This document shows positions 54,323-63,163 of a stretch of DNA of 64,000 nt, piece after piece; within the stretch, counting starts at the first letter, position 1; every line of letters begins with the position of its first letter. Source of the DNA: Halorhabdus tiamatea SARL4B (GTDB taxonomy: Archaea > Halobacteriota > Halobacteria > Halobacteriales > Haloarculaceae); the NCBI RefSeq assembly GCF_000470655.1, contig NC_021913.1:124001-188000 (forward strand), written 5' to 3'. The notes under the pieces were generated by a model. That model was given only the letters and a program-made list of their open reading frames with translations, had not been told where the DNA came from and searched no databases. A program made the translations under genes and the position numbers.

Positions 54323-55813
54323 ATGTCGAGCGAAACTGGGACGTCTCCGATCGATGCCATCTCAGCACCTGCAGATAACGTCCAGATCCCTTATCTGGCT
54401 CACGAACAGGCGAAGTCCAATGAATACGGGGGAAAATATACAATCCATCACTTCTATTTTCAATGTCAGGAGGTGGGGGAGACGCCAATCTCGTTCCCCC
54501 TCGACGCCAATCCCCGACATCCCCAGATGAACGTGCAGGTCAGTGCGATGCGTGATACACTTCAAAATGATCCGAAGGATTTTATCAACCGAAATAACGG
54601 GATTGTTGTCTTGGCCTCAGATGTCGAGACCGAAGAAGTCAAACAGAGTACTACTGAAGGCATAGTAACCTTCAATTTCGGAGATGGAGAGGGTGTTTGC
54701 AATGGTGGCCACACACTCTTGGCGATTCAAAAACACGGTGATGTACCGAAAGCAGTAGTCCATGTCGAAGTCATTGAGTTAGGGGATGTTGAAGCGAAGA
54801 GTACATCACGACGACAAGAAATCAGCAAGATTGCAGATGCTCGTAATAATAATAACCAGCTTGAAGAGCGCTCTGAGGCAAATTTCTTGGGTTACTACGA
54901 TCAATACAAACAGGAATTAAATGATTCTCGTGTCGTCGACTGGCACGAAGGAGATCCCAATGCCATTGATGACGCGATTAATGCCTATCAGTTTTTCAGA
55001 CTATTGAAGGCACTTGACGTGAAGAAGTATGGACACCCGCTATATGATGTCCGGGGAAAAAACCACAGCTCACTCGCGACTAGTGTGTCTCGCGTCCATC
55101 GTCGTTGGAAAGAAAACATGGACGATTGGAAGCAGGAGGAAGGTGATCCGGAGACCCGTCCGCTCCGGTATTTGACGCCGCTGACAAACGACGTAATATA
55201 TCTCCGTGAGATGGTGTCTCACCATCTAAAACACTTCAATTATGATTCCGGAATGCGTCGGAGAAAGGTCTTCCAAGAGTACTTCCAAAGTAGCTCACGA
55301 GATCTCCTCATCAATGGTTTTGAAAATACAACAGGATATGATCTCCCGAATCCGGTAGAAGTGTTGTTTTCCGGTCTTTTCAGAACGAATTTGTACCTAT
55401 CAGAGTCCGATATAGGGTCAGTGAAAATTGTTGGGTGGTTCCGTGATCTAGATCAACTCTGGGCTGAACGGAGTAAAGCTATTCTCATGGACCTCCAAGG
55501 AGACTTCAAAGATAACGATAAAGATCCGAAAAACTTCATTCGGGCTAATGCGACATTCACACATGATTTCTACCTCCATGGTATGTCCGATGTCATCGAT
55601 GAACCACCCGAGATTGTGTACACTGTTGATGAAGACGACGAAGCCAGGTATGTTCAGCCCGAAGATCCGCAGGATGCAACACACGAGCTGACAGTACATA
55701 ACGATCCAGATGAGCCAGACAAGTTGGAGCCCGCGACCGGCAATATCGATGAGGTGGCAATGACGCGTGTTGAGTTGGGAGATGTATATGAGTACGCGAT
55801 GCTAAGCGAATAG
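54323..55813 (+). CDS. AIPR-family abortive-infection protein
   Basis: 496 aa from the ATG at 54323, where sequence that is clearly coding begins. DFINRNNGIVVLASDVETEE and then GEGVCNGGHTLLAIQKHGD carry the family hallmarks (RNNGI and the N-G-x-T/H-T motif) of AIPR, the abortive infection phage resistance protein first known from lactococcal AbiV/Abi-type plasmid loci. The biochemical activity is not established in detail. It is divergent from the OLD nuclease with a 105-bp shared promoter region, so the two could form one two-gene defence unit. The C-terminal 60 residues are acidic and disordered. Confidence 0.75.
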   Translation: MSSETGTSPIDAISAPADNVQIPYLAHEQAKSNEYGGKYTIHHFYFQCQEVGETPISFPLDANPRHPQMNVQVSAMRDTLQNDPKDFINRNNGIVVLASDVETEEVKQSTTEGIVTFNFGDGEGVCNGGHTLLAIQKHGDVPKAVVHVEVIELGDVEAKSTSRRQEISKIADARNNNNQLEERSEANFLGYYDQYKQELNDSRVVDWHEGDPNAIDDAINAYQFFRLLKALDVKKYGHPLYDVRGKNHSSLATSVSRVHRRWKENMDDWKQEEGDPETRPLRYLTPLTNDVIYLREMVSHHLKHFNYDSGMRRRKVFQEYFQSSSRDLLINGFENTTGYDLPNPVEVLFSGLFRTNLYLSESDIGSVKIVGWFRDLDQLWAERSKAILMDLQGDFKDNDKDPKNFIRANATFTHDFYLHGMSDVIDEPPEIVYTVDEDDEARYVQPEDPQDATHELTVHNDPDEPDKLEPATGNIDEVAMTRVELGDVYEYAMLSE

Positions 55814-56233
55814 CCGGTATACCGTTCCTATATTCATTTGCCATGACCCTTGTTCTGCAGAGAGTAGTGTGGACACTTCGATGAGTTCGATCGAAAAGGG
55901 CCATAACTGCTAGACACCACCGTAGTATGATCGAGCCATCCGTGGACATGATTCCAATTTGCAAAACATTCGATGGCCCGCTAGGACAACTGATGGCCAT
56001 CACTGTGCGTAAACTCCAGGTCTCGTTTCGGTTTCAATCGGGGGTTGGAAGGACAGCACGTATCGCAACAAAGGCCGACAAATGTATAGGCATGTGCCAC
56101 CGGACGACGACCGTCTCGTGTCCCTACTACGTTCCATAGTTACCAGGAAAGTGTTATAGAATGACCTATGTGCCTTCGTCAATTTTCAGTACCAGCCGTA
56201 ACTGACAGGGCAGAGCAGCAGTAAGACTAACCA
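55814..56233. other. 420 bp without a recognisable gene
   Basis: Short open frames on both strands lack haloarchaeal composition. I see no repeat or RNA gene here. Confidence 0.4.
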
Positions 56234-56461
56234 ATGAGGCGATTTGAGGTCGGCAATCGGGTGCGGATTGATATTCCGGATGAAGGTGATCCCGATCATG
56301 AGCGACTCCATCGAAAACACGGTACAATCGTCAAAATAATCGAGGATGACGCTGACCAAGAAACCGGAGACCCACGTGACTCGCATCTGTTTTGTGTTGA
56401 GATTGATGACAGTACAATCGAACACCTTCGATGGAGAGATCTTCGACCTGCCTCAGACTGA
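56234..56461 (+). CDS. small SH3-like (KOW-type) protein
   Basis: 75 aa. FEVGNRVRIDIPDEGDPDHE, then HGTIVKIIEDDADQETGDP, then HLFCVEIDDSTIEHLRWRDL is the strand pattern of a small SH3-like barrel of the KOW kind: G-x-x-V-R-I at the start, HGTIVKI in the middle, and a terminal L-R-W-R-D-L. Such short proteins are common and uncharacterised in haloarchaea. No operon partner. Confidence 0.65.
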   Translation: MRRFEVGNRVRIDIPDEGDPDHERLHRKHGTIVKIIEDDADQETGDPRDSHLFCVEIDDSTIEHLRWRDLRPASD

Positions 56462-56593
56462 TAGTTGCATGCGTCTACTTATGCGGCGGATAATTTGACT
56501 CGCTCTGAGCAATCCAACCGTTCGATCTGGGTCGATCCTGTCGCATTACGATCACCAATAGTATGAACTGATCCACGCGTAGATCCTCTGTAT

Positions 56594-57449
56594 ATGTGCC
56601 CGCTTTCGTTTGACATCGATGCCACATACCACCGCGTCAAGGACATTCATGAGGAATACGGCGGCAACCGCTATAGCGGGATCGCCCCTTGCGCCGACTA
56701 CCCGTATGTGTTCATCTTCTACGGTGAGTCTGGGGAGTGGCACGGTTACGACGACTAGTTCACCGAAGACGGGCGGTTCCTCTACACGGGAGAAGGACGG
56801 GGGGAGAGATGACGATTGAGGGCGGGAATGCAGCGATTCGGAATTATCACAAACACAATGACGAACACCACGTCTTCGAGATTCAAGACGGAGCGTGGAA
56901 GATTACCTACGTGGGTGAGTACGAGTATGCGGATCATTACTGGGCGCGTCTACCGACCGGAACGGGCGCATTCGGGATGCGATCCGCTTCGAGTTGATGC
57001 CTGTCGGTGGGGTTGAGATGCACGTCGGCAGACAGAGATTGTCTGAGTTATCGGAGGCAGAGTTGCGAGAGGTAGCGGAGGCGAGTGTGATTGGGGATAG
57101 GCGGACGACAACTGAGTCTTCACAGACACAGTACCGTCGGCCGGAGATCGTGAAGCAGTACGCGTTACGGGTTGCCGACGGCGTTTGTCAGGGCGGTGGT
57201 GATGAAGCGCCGTTCTTGGACGAAGATGGGGAGCCCTTTCTGGAGGTGCACTATCTCCATCGGCGCAGTGATGGTGGGGCTGATCACCCCGATAACGTAG
57301 TGGCACTGTGTCCGAACTGCCACCGACGGGTGCACTATGAACAGAATGGCGACGCATTCAATCAGCAGTTGATTGAGGGCGGTGTTCAGATAAGCGCCGA
57401 TCAAAGAGCTACTTTCTGCCGACTAACCAGCCGAATCCTGGTGGATTGA
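56594..57449 (+). pseudogene. decayed HNH endonuclease
   Basis: One gene can be followed across three frames. It starts at the ATG 56594 (SFDIDATYHRVKDIHEEYGG), meets an in-frame TAG at 56756, continues DGRFLYTGEGR, shifts frame, continues HVFEIQDGAWKITYVGEYEY, shifts again near 56970, and ends in an HNH domain (ADGVCQGGGDEAPFL, then EVHYLHRRSDGG, then ALCPNCHRRVHY). Two active-site positions are also lost: the first zinc knuckle reads CQGG where CxxC is expected, and the expected His-His reads His-Tyr. The N-terminal part would be a specificity domain of unknown type. A dead restriction gene inside a defence region. Confidence 0.75.
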
Positions 57450-57450
57450 A

Positions 57451-57969
57451 ATGGCGAGCCATTTTCGGGAACCCCGACGAAGTAAGCACTGCAGGCCGCA
57501 ACGCGACCGAAGCGCGCAACGAGTCGCGGGACCGAAACTGGTGAGGGCTTTCAGGGCAGTCTCACTTGGATCAGATCCATATCTGAACACTGCCGAAGAG
57601 AGTGACCCCGGGAACAACATCACGGAGGGATTCACGTTTGATGGATCTGATGACGAAGAGCTGTATGAGATACTGATGGAGTTCGTCGGTGATGCCTCAA
57701 AGGCGTTCCTCGACCGGATTGATGCCGATGCGAACGAGAGCAATCTCGATCGCTTCGATTTCGCAGTGATGGTGCTGCTCTGTGCTGGCCACAGTTACGA
57801 GGAGATTGCCCGCTGGCTGGATACCGACGAAAAGTACGTCCAGCGGAAGGAGAACGTGATAGCCTGGAGAGCTTCGCAGTTCGAGAAGGATCTGGTTGAG
57901 GAGATCCCCCGCCCAGAGGGCCCAACATGGCCATCGGACACAGTATCAGATGATCAAGATAGGTGCTAG
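57451..57969 (+). CDS. hypothetical protein with possible HTH
   Basis: 172 aa, not recognised. The first 45 residues are Arg-rich and probably out of place, and the convincing part starts near TAEESDPGNNITEGF. LLCAGHSYEEIARWLDTDEK and then YVQRKENVIAWRASQFE resemble a helix-turn-helix of the sigma-region-4/LuxR kind. It could be a transcription regulator or a truncated gene; the true start is uncertain. Confidence 0.4.
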   Translation: MASHFREPRRSKHCRPQRDRSAQRVAGPKLVRAFRAVSLGSDPYLNTAEESDPGNNITEGFTFDGSDDEELYEILMEFVGDASKAFLDRIDADANESNLDRFDFAVMVLLCAGHSYEEIARWLDTDEKYVQRKENVIAWRASQFEKDLVEEIPRPEGPTWPSDTVSDDQDRC

Positions 57970-58230
57970 CCTGATAACAGATGGGTCATCGTCGCATAGT
58001 ACGTGCTGCTCTCTCAGCGGAAGGCACAATTCGATAAGACCGAGCGTGAGCATCTCGAAGACCGCCTCACGGCAGAAGATACCATCCGGGATCAAGAGTA
58101 CTCGCTCGTCGATTCGGCCGCGGCGTCGCCGATGCAGTAACCCCAAAGCAGATTCCCGATCGTGTCGTCGCCGAAGTTACGTTTGCCGTGGGCTCTAGAG
58201 TGAATCGCCGCTACAGGGAATTAGCCCGCG

Positions 58231-58911
58231 TCAACGGGGGACAGTACCGCTCATGATGTAATAGTCGTGGTGAGGTTCTCGGCCCCACAGTGTTGCATCC
58301 ATCAGTGGTTCGTGCGTGACATCGGAGAAACCCTCTTGGACGAGCACGTCGCTCAGTTCGTCGGGCGGCCGGCCGTCGTACATTGGCAGATTATCGTGCA
58401 TGTCTTCGTACTCGTCCCACGGCTCGTCGTGGTTCCAGTACCCCTCGATCAGGAGAATCCGCCCACCTGGCTCGACGACGCGTTGCCACTCCTGCAGTGC
58501 CGCAGTGGGATTGGGGAGCGTCCAGACAAGGTGGCGAGCGGTGACCAGTTCGGTGATGTCATCTGGCAGGGCGAGTCTCTCCGCGTCCCCTTGCTGGAAC
58601 GCAATCGAGTACTCGGTCTGTCGGGCCTTCGCTCGGGCGTGTTCGAGCATCTCCCGGGCGAAGTCGACGCCCACGACATCGTGGTCGAGTTCTGCGAGCA
58701 ACAGCGAGATGACCCCTGTCCCACAACCGACATCGAGTATCCGGTGGGAATCGTTCCCTGTCCATTCCCGCAGTACTGAGAGCCAGCTGTCGTGCTGTTC
58801 GTCGGAATGAATTCCGTGTTGACTCTCCTCGTCAAATGTCGCTGCCCGGCCATTCCAATGTTGCTGGACGAGGTCCTTGACGGTATCATCGCCATGCATT
58901 GGCGGTGTCAT
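58231..58911 (-). CDS. class I SAM-dependent methyltransferase
   Basis: 226 aa. ILDVGCGTGVISLLLAELDH is motif I, VVGVDFAREMLEHARAKA the second strand and adenine-side acid, FQQGDAERLALPDD motif II, and VVEPGGRILLIEGYWNHDEP motif III, in the UbiE/Methyltransf_11 order. The acceptor is unknown; this subgroup acts on small molecules such as quinone or tetrapyrrole precursors as well as on uncharacterised substrates. A second ATG twelve bases in (MHGDDTV) could be the start. No clear operon. Confidence 0.85.
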   Translation of the reverse strand: MTPPMHGDDTVKDLVQQHWNGRAATFDEESQHGIHSDEQHDSWLSVLREWTGNDSHRILDVGCGTGVISLLLAELDHDVVGVDFAREMLEHARAKARQTEYSIAFQQGDAERLALPDDITELVTARHLVWTLPNPTAALQEWQRVVEPGGRILLIEGYWNHDEPWDEYEDMHDNLPMYDGRPPDELSDVLVQEGFSDVTHEPLMDATLWGREPHHDYYIMSGTVPR

Positions 58912-59024
58912 AGCGAGATCCTCTAATCGTGTTCGCTACCGCCCTGAATTATCATAGTCCTACGGATTCGATCGAGATACACACGCTATCTCACAGCTGA
59001 TTTGATAACACGCGCTGTCAACAG

Positions 59025-59711
59025 CTACCCCGAGCTGAATTCACCGAGTCCCGATTGTTCGTGGTCCAGCGGCTCGATGACCTGCGGATCGTCGTTTCCG
59101 GGGTTGTTTACCCGCGTCGAGATTTCGTAGACGTCCAGGTCGTCCTTCGGGTACGGGCGACACAACTCCTTGCGAGCGTTGGGCCCGGCGGAGAGCCATT
59201 CGGACTCGCCATCCCGCGGCAGGACGACCGGCATCCGGTCGTGAATGGGCTTCATCAGGTCGTTCGGATCCGTCGTCAGGATCGTCACGCACGAGATGGT
59301 CTCGTCGTCACCCCCCCAGACGTCCCAGAGTCCAGCCATCGCGATGGCCGGATCATCCTCGCGGTGAATTCGATACGGATGTTTCATCTCGCCGTTCGGT
59401 GATTTCCACTCGTAGAACCCCGACGAGAGGACGAGACAGGGGCGGGATTCCCACGCTTGTTCGAAGACGCGTTTCTCGTCGGCAGTCTCGGAGCGGGCGT
59501 TGATGATGCTCTCTTCGGGCTCGTCCGCCCAGAACGGCAACCCCCAGTGGTAGGCGTCGACCTCGTCTGGAGCCTCGTTCGTGATGATGAAGAGGTCCTC
59601 GCCAGGCGCGATGTTGTATCGGGGTGTATACCCGCCGTCCGTGACGACCTCGGCGTCGAAGCGAGCCTCGAGGTCTCCTTGTTCGACGAAGAGAGAATTG
59701 CGTCCACACAT
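59025..59711 (-). CDS. SRAP-domain protein (YedK/HMCES-like)
   Basis: 228 aa. The start is fixed by chemistry: MCGRNSLF at 59711 places the catalytic Cys at position 2, where it must become the N-terminus after Met removal, so the longer frame from 59741 is rejected. INARSETADEKRVFEQAW carries the Asn/Arg set, SSGFYEWKSPNGE the Glu, and MKPIHDRMPVVLP the His. The family forms a covalent thiazolidine link with abasic sites in single-stranded DNA and shields them during replication. Confidence 0.93.
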   Translation of the reverse strand: MCGRNSLFVEQGDLEARFDAEVVTDGGYTPRYNIAPGEDLFIITNEAPDEVDAYHWGLPFWADEPEESIINARSETADEKRVFEQAWESRPCLVLSSGFYEWKSPNGEMKHPYRIHREDDPAIAMAGLWDVWGGDDETISCVTILTTDPNDLMKPIHDRMPVVLPRDGESEWLSAGPNARKELCRPYPKDDLDVYEISTRVNNPGNDDPQVIEPLDHEQSGLGEFSSG

Positions 59712-59914
59712 ATGCGCGTGTTCGTGGAGGAATGTCTTCAACGTAGTCGCAAAGGAGCATCGTCAACGGCGGCTCTCGTCTTAACCAACACGACTCGGGC
59801 TCATCAGGACAGGATATTGGTTATCGCTATCGACACTAGCCGAGTCCTATATGGCTTGTTTTTCAGTACGCATCAGAAGGCTGAAGCAATTTCTCTGAGG
59901 ATTAAAGATCCAGA

Positions 59915-60556
59915 GTGAGTGTTTCCCAGAAGTCTTCCATCTACCTGTTCGGGGACAACCATCGGGACTCGCGTGGCGAAGTGAAGCAACGGCTGCACTC
60001 CGTAATCCCGGAAAGTGCTGAGGCCTTGGTTATGGAGCACGCTGAGAAGACTGGTGGAGAGGAACCCTCGCAGTGGGTGGTCCTGAAGAACCCGAGTATG
60101 ATCCTGATTCAACTGCTTACGGTGTGGTGGCAGAAGAGGAAGAGATCGGCGTCGGACAGGGTTACGGAAGGGAGTCAAACCTCTGTAGCGGAGGAAGTGG
60201 CGGAGGAGCTCGAGCTCGAAGTGGAATACACGGATCTGTCCTGGCTTCAGCGCTTCGACCAGCAACCGCTGTACTTGACAGCGGCCTCCTGCACCGCCGT
60301 ACTACTGCTTTTCTTCGGCTGGATTCTACACCCCTCACTGAGCTTTCTGTCCATCCTGTTCGTCCCGACCATGGCGCTGTGGACTCACCGGGTACATATG
60401 GGAATGCGAGACCAGAAGATGGCCGAAGACCTGAGGAAGTACGGAGACCAGTACTCCGGGATCGTTTTCTTTGCAGGAGACGACCACATCGACTCGGTAG
60501 GAACTCTTCTCGACGGCGAGTTTGAGATAGTGGAAGACGAGGATTCACGGCCCTAA
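59915..60556 (+). CDS. TraB-like membrane protein
   Basis: 213 aa from a GTG at 59915. SIYLFGDNHRDSRGEVKQRL, then ALVMEHAEK near the N-terminus, and MRDQKMAEDLRKYGDQYSGI followed by FFAGDDHIDSVGTLL near the C-terminus resemble the conserved ends of TraB/TIKI-fold proteins, with acidic and His residues in place of the usual GTAH and GAGH. Two hydrophobic helices (about residues 128-146 and 150-165) lie between. Function is uncertain: relatives act as membrane proteases or pheromone-shutdown proteins. It precedes the HEPN gene by 63 bp on the same strand. Confidence 0.5.
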   Translation: MSVSQKSSIYLFGDNHRDSRGEVKQRLHSVIPESAEALVMEHAEKTGGEEPSQWVVLKNPSMILIQLLTVWWQKRKRSASDRVTEGSQTSVAEEVAEELELEVEYTDLSWLQRFDQQPLYLTAASCTAVLLLFFGWILHPSLSFLSILFVPTMALWTHRVHMGMRDQKMAEDLRKYGDQYSGIVFFAGDDHIDSVGTLLDGEFEIVEDEDSRP

Positions 60557-60619
60557 ATCCTTGATCCTGAAGGCCTGGTTACTGGCCATTTAATTGGGCG
60601 GCACACGACGACTCCGGTA

Positions 60620-61423
60620 ATGAGTCAGTCAAGGGAGGAAGTACAGGACTATATCGATGATTTGGAAGAGGACGCCGAGGAGATCGAGGAGCAGGCCCGG
60701 CAGTTTTTCTCTTCGCTCGATACGGAGAAGAAGCGGGTGAGAGCCAGTATTATGTCAAATAAGAAGAGTCCGAAGACCTTCTGGGTAGACCCTGAAGGCG
60801 CTCTAAGGGATACTCAACGCGATCTGAAGAGGCAGTATGAGTCCTGGTATACCAGGTCGGAGAATTTGGTTGCGGAGTATCTTCCCGGTCGGTTAGACGA
60901 GTTTGAGGAAGCTCGTTCAGAGATCAAGGAGTACTTCGACTTGGACAAGCCGAGTGCGGGACGAGGCTGGGAGAATGCGTTCAACGGGTTCGTGGATCTG
61001 TTCGATGAGCAGAGACACATCCTGAACTCGGTGCCTGGCAGGATCGAATCAGCTACGCTGGAAGCGTGGCAGCAGATCTCCCGCCGAGTGGAGAAGGAAG
61101 AGATCCAGCAGGCCAGGGAACTGTTTGACGAGGATTTCGTCAGGGCCAGTGGTGTAGTCGCTGCAGTAGCCCTGGAACGCCACCTCTTGACTCTTTGCGA
61201 GAACTCAGAAGAGGTCGAGGAGTACGAGCCGAACCACGGGATTTCTCGCCTGGCACAAACCCTTCACGAAGCAGATGTGATTGAGAAGACTACGTGGAAC
61301 GATCTAAAAGCGTTAGCAAGTATCCGGGAGACCTGTGCCCATGCAGAAGAGCCGAAAAAGCCTGCTGTACGCAGGTTGATCAACGACTCTGAAGACTTCA
61401 TCCGGCGAAACCCGCTTCACTGA
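60620..61423 (+). CDS. HEPN-domain protein with N-terminal coiled coil
   Basis: 267 aa. The first 60 residues are a highly acidic coiled coil (DYIDDLEEDAEEIEEQARQF). The C-terminal third (VVAAVALERHLLTLCENSEE, then LKALASIRETCAHAEEP) ends in RETCAH, an RX4H motif at residues 237-242 typical of HEPN nucleases, followed by AVRRLINDSEDFI. HEPN proteins are RNases in many toxin-antitoxin and abortive-infection systems. The ~60-bp link to the TraB-like gene upstream and the convergent nuclease gene downstream (9 bp apart) make a defence role plausible. The active-site call rests on the single RX4H motif. Confidence 0.6.
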   Translation: MSQSREEVQDYIDDLEEDAEEIEEQARQFFSSLDTEKKRVRASIMSNKKSPKTFWVDPEGALRDTQRDLKRQYESWYTRSENLVAEYLPGRLDEFEEARSEIKEYFDLDKPSAGRGWENAFNGFVDLFDEQRHILNSVPGRIESATLEAWQQISRRVEKEEIQQARELFDEDFVRASGVVAAVALERHLLTLCENSEEVEEYEPNHGISRLAQTLHEADVIEKTTWNDLKALASIRETCAHAEEPKKPAVRRLINDSEDFIRRNPLH

Positions 61424-61432
61424 TACCGTCTT

Positions 61433-62938
61433 CTACTCTGTGACCTTCGTATAGACTGTGTTCCCGTATTTGTCCGTTCCGACCTTTCTCACGTTCATCT
61501 GGGTGATTCTTCGGATCAAGGGTCGGTTGCATTCGGGGCAGCGACGGCCACTCATGTCTAATTCTGCAACAGCCTCGCAGGAGGTACACTCGACGAAAGT
61601 GAGGTTTTCCTCAGGATCGTCGTATTCCTCTGCCTGTAAGGCTTCGTCGCTCCAGTCTAAGTCGGAGACATCTCTTTCTGTGGGGTCCGGTCCGTCGTAT
61701 CGGCCTTCCAGGTTTTCCTGATCCCACACCGGTTTCAGACCCTGGTTCTTTTCGAGCCATGCCATTCCCCAGCCGGTTTGGCAGACACTGTGATTGTTCC
61801 GAGAGAGCTCCAACCCAGGGTACTCTAGATCCTGGTCAGAGGGGCGGCGGGCCAGCTGCACCTCATCTTCTTCCCCATCGTAGACGAGCAGGCCTACATC
61901 ACCCAATGTGTCGTGTCGGGTCTCCAAGAAATGAAGGCCGTCCTCTGCGTATTTCAGGGGTAGGCAGAGATAGAGCTCTGTCAGGCCTCCGGAGTCGAGG
62001 TACCGCTTCAGTTGCTCGGCGATGTTCTCCTTGTTGGAGAGATCTGGCTTCACCTCGGTAGCAGTAATCTTGAACTGTTCTCGAGGATTCTCACCGTCAT
62101 CGTCTTCGTCGTCGTCGGTTTCCATTCCTCCGAACCCGTACCGCTTGTCTTGGCGTTCGTGGTAGATCCTGAACGGACTCGCGTGTCCAGAGAAATGCAT
62201 AATATCCGGTTGCTGCGGCTTCCTACTCTCCTTGCTGGGAATCACGGGCTCACGGACAACAGGTCCAGGGGTTTGTTCCATCAAGTGCTTCCACACACCG
62301 TGTGCGATATCAAATTCCCTAGGCTCGCCTTCTCCTCTCTCCGCAGCTTCCACGCAGGGAGGTAGCTCAGGAAAAGTACCGGAGGGCCGGTCGTCGGTCA
62401 ATGCTCTGGGTTGGCGCACGATCTCGATTCCGCAGGGCCTGTCGAAGTCCCGTGGCAGCATTCTCCTTTCGACGTCGCCAGGTGCGAAAGGCGGTGTCCG
62501 GATCGCACCCACGTATTCTGGTGGTTCTCTGTCACCCCATTTGTCGAAGAACAGGCTCCACTTTTCGTCCCAGTTGTCCCTGTCCTCGATCGCCCGAATC
62601 AACGGCTTCGGACCTTGTGTAGCGGCGTACATCGAGTCGCAGTAACCGGACTCAGCGTATCGGTCAAGTTGCTCGGTCAGTCTTCGGATCTCTGTAGGTT
62701 TGATCTCATCCTCAGGATCCGGAACCTCGGTGCCGAGATCTTCGTCGCGTGCTCCCCAGGCCACCATGTTCCAATGGTTCTTGACTTCGATACCCCACCG
62801 CTGTCCGTTCGGTGTGACGACGTAGAGATCGATCCGGCCTGAGTCCGGCAGTGAGACCTCACCGTAGACAGAAAATCCTCGGGACTCCAGTTCGCTCCAG
62901 AGGGTTTCCTGGATCAAGGGTTCGATGATCCTCGCCAT
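61433..62938 (-). CDS. protein with two PD-(D/E)XK-like domains and a zinc ribbon
   Basis: 501 aa, not matched to a named family. Residues 1-56 form a restriction-endonuclease-like core: IQETLWSELESRGFSVYGEV, then GRIDLYVVTPNGQRWGIEVK, giving Asp37, Glu51 and Lys53. A second possible core lies near residues 290-330 (FKITATEVKPDLSNKENIAE, then GGLTELYLCLPLKY) with another ExK. The C-terminus has a four-Cys zinc ribbon (CTSC, then CPEC) near residues 449-470. Tandem nuclease folds with a zinc ribbon suggest a DNA-targeting nuclease. The promoter overlaps an inverted repeat at 62958-62982, so the gene is probably repressed, perhaps by its own product. Confidence 0.65.
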   Translation of the reverse strand: MARIIEPLIQETLWSELESRGFSVYGEVSLPDSGRIDLYVVTPNGQRWGIEVKNHWNMVAWGARDEDLGTEVPDPEDEIKPTEIRRLTEQLDRYAESGYCDSMYAATQGPKPLIRAIEDRDNWDEKWSLFFDKWGDREPPEYVGAIRTPPFAPGDVERRMLPRDFDRPCGIEIVRQPRALTDDRPSGTFPELPPCVEAAERGEGEPREFDIAHGVWKHLMEQTPGPVVREPVIPSKESRKPQQPDIMHFSGHASPFRIYHERQDKRYGFGGMETDDDEDDDGENPREQFKITATEVKPDLSNKENIAEQLKRYLDSGGLTELYLCLPLKYAEDGLHFLETRHDTLGDVGLLVYDGEEDEVQLARRPSDQDLEYPGLELSRNNHSVCQTGWGMAWLEKNQGLKPVWDQENLEGRYDGPDPTERDVSDLDWSDEALQAEEYDDPEENLTFVECTSCEAVAELDMSGRRCPECNRPLIRRITQMNVRKVGTDKYGNTVYTKVTE

Positions 62939-62957
62939 TACCCAGCTGATTGTGGGT

Positions 62958-62982
62958 TAAAGACCTAATAAGTAGGTCTTTA
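62958..62982 (-). promoter_or_regulatory. palindrome overlapping the promoter of the tandem-nuclease gene
   Basis: taaagaccta and taggtcttta are 10-bp perfect arms around a 5-bp AT centre, 20-44 bp upstream of the ATG at 62938. The minus strand contains a TATA-like ttattagg inside it. A regulator bound here would block TBP. A partial copy of the half-site (agacacctaataa) occurs near 63070. Confidence 0.6.
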
Positions 62983-63163
62983 GCCAGTAGCGGCGAAGTC
63001 GAATCTCCTCCAGAAAAAAGTGCTTCTGAGCAGTATCTAATCCTACATAAACAGTAGTTATTTGGTGAGTAGACACCTAATAACAGTTAATAGGAAAATT
63101 ATGGTCAGGAGAGTATTTTTCAGCTTCCACTTCGACCGCGATCACTGGCGAGTCAACCAGGTC

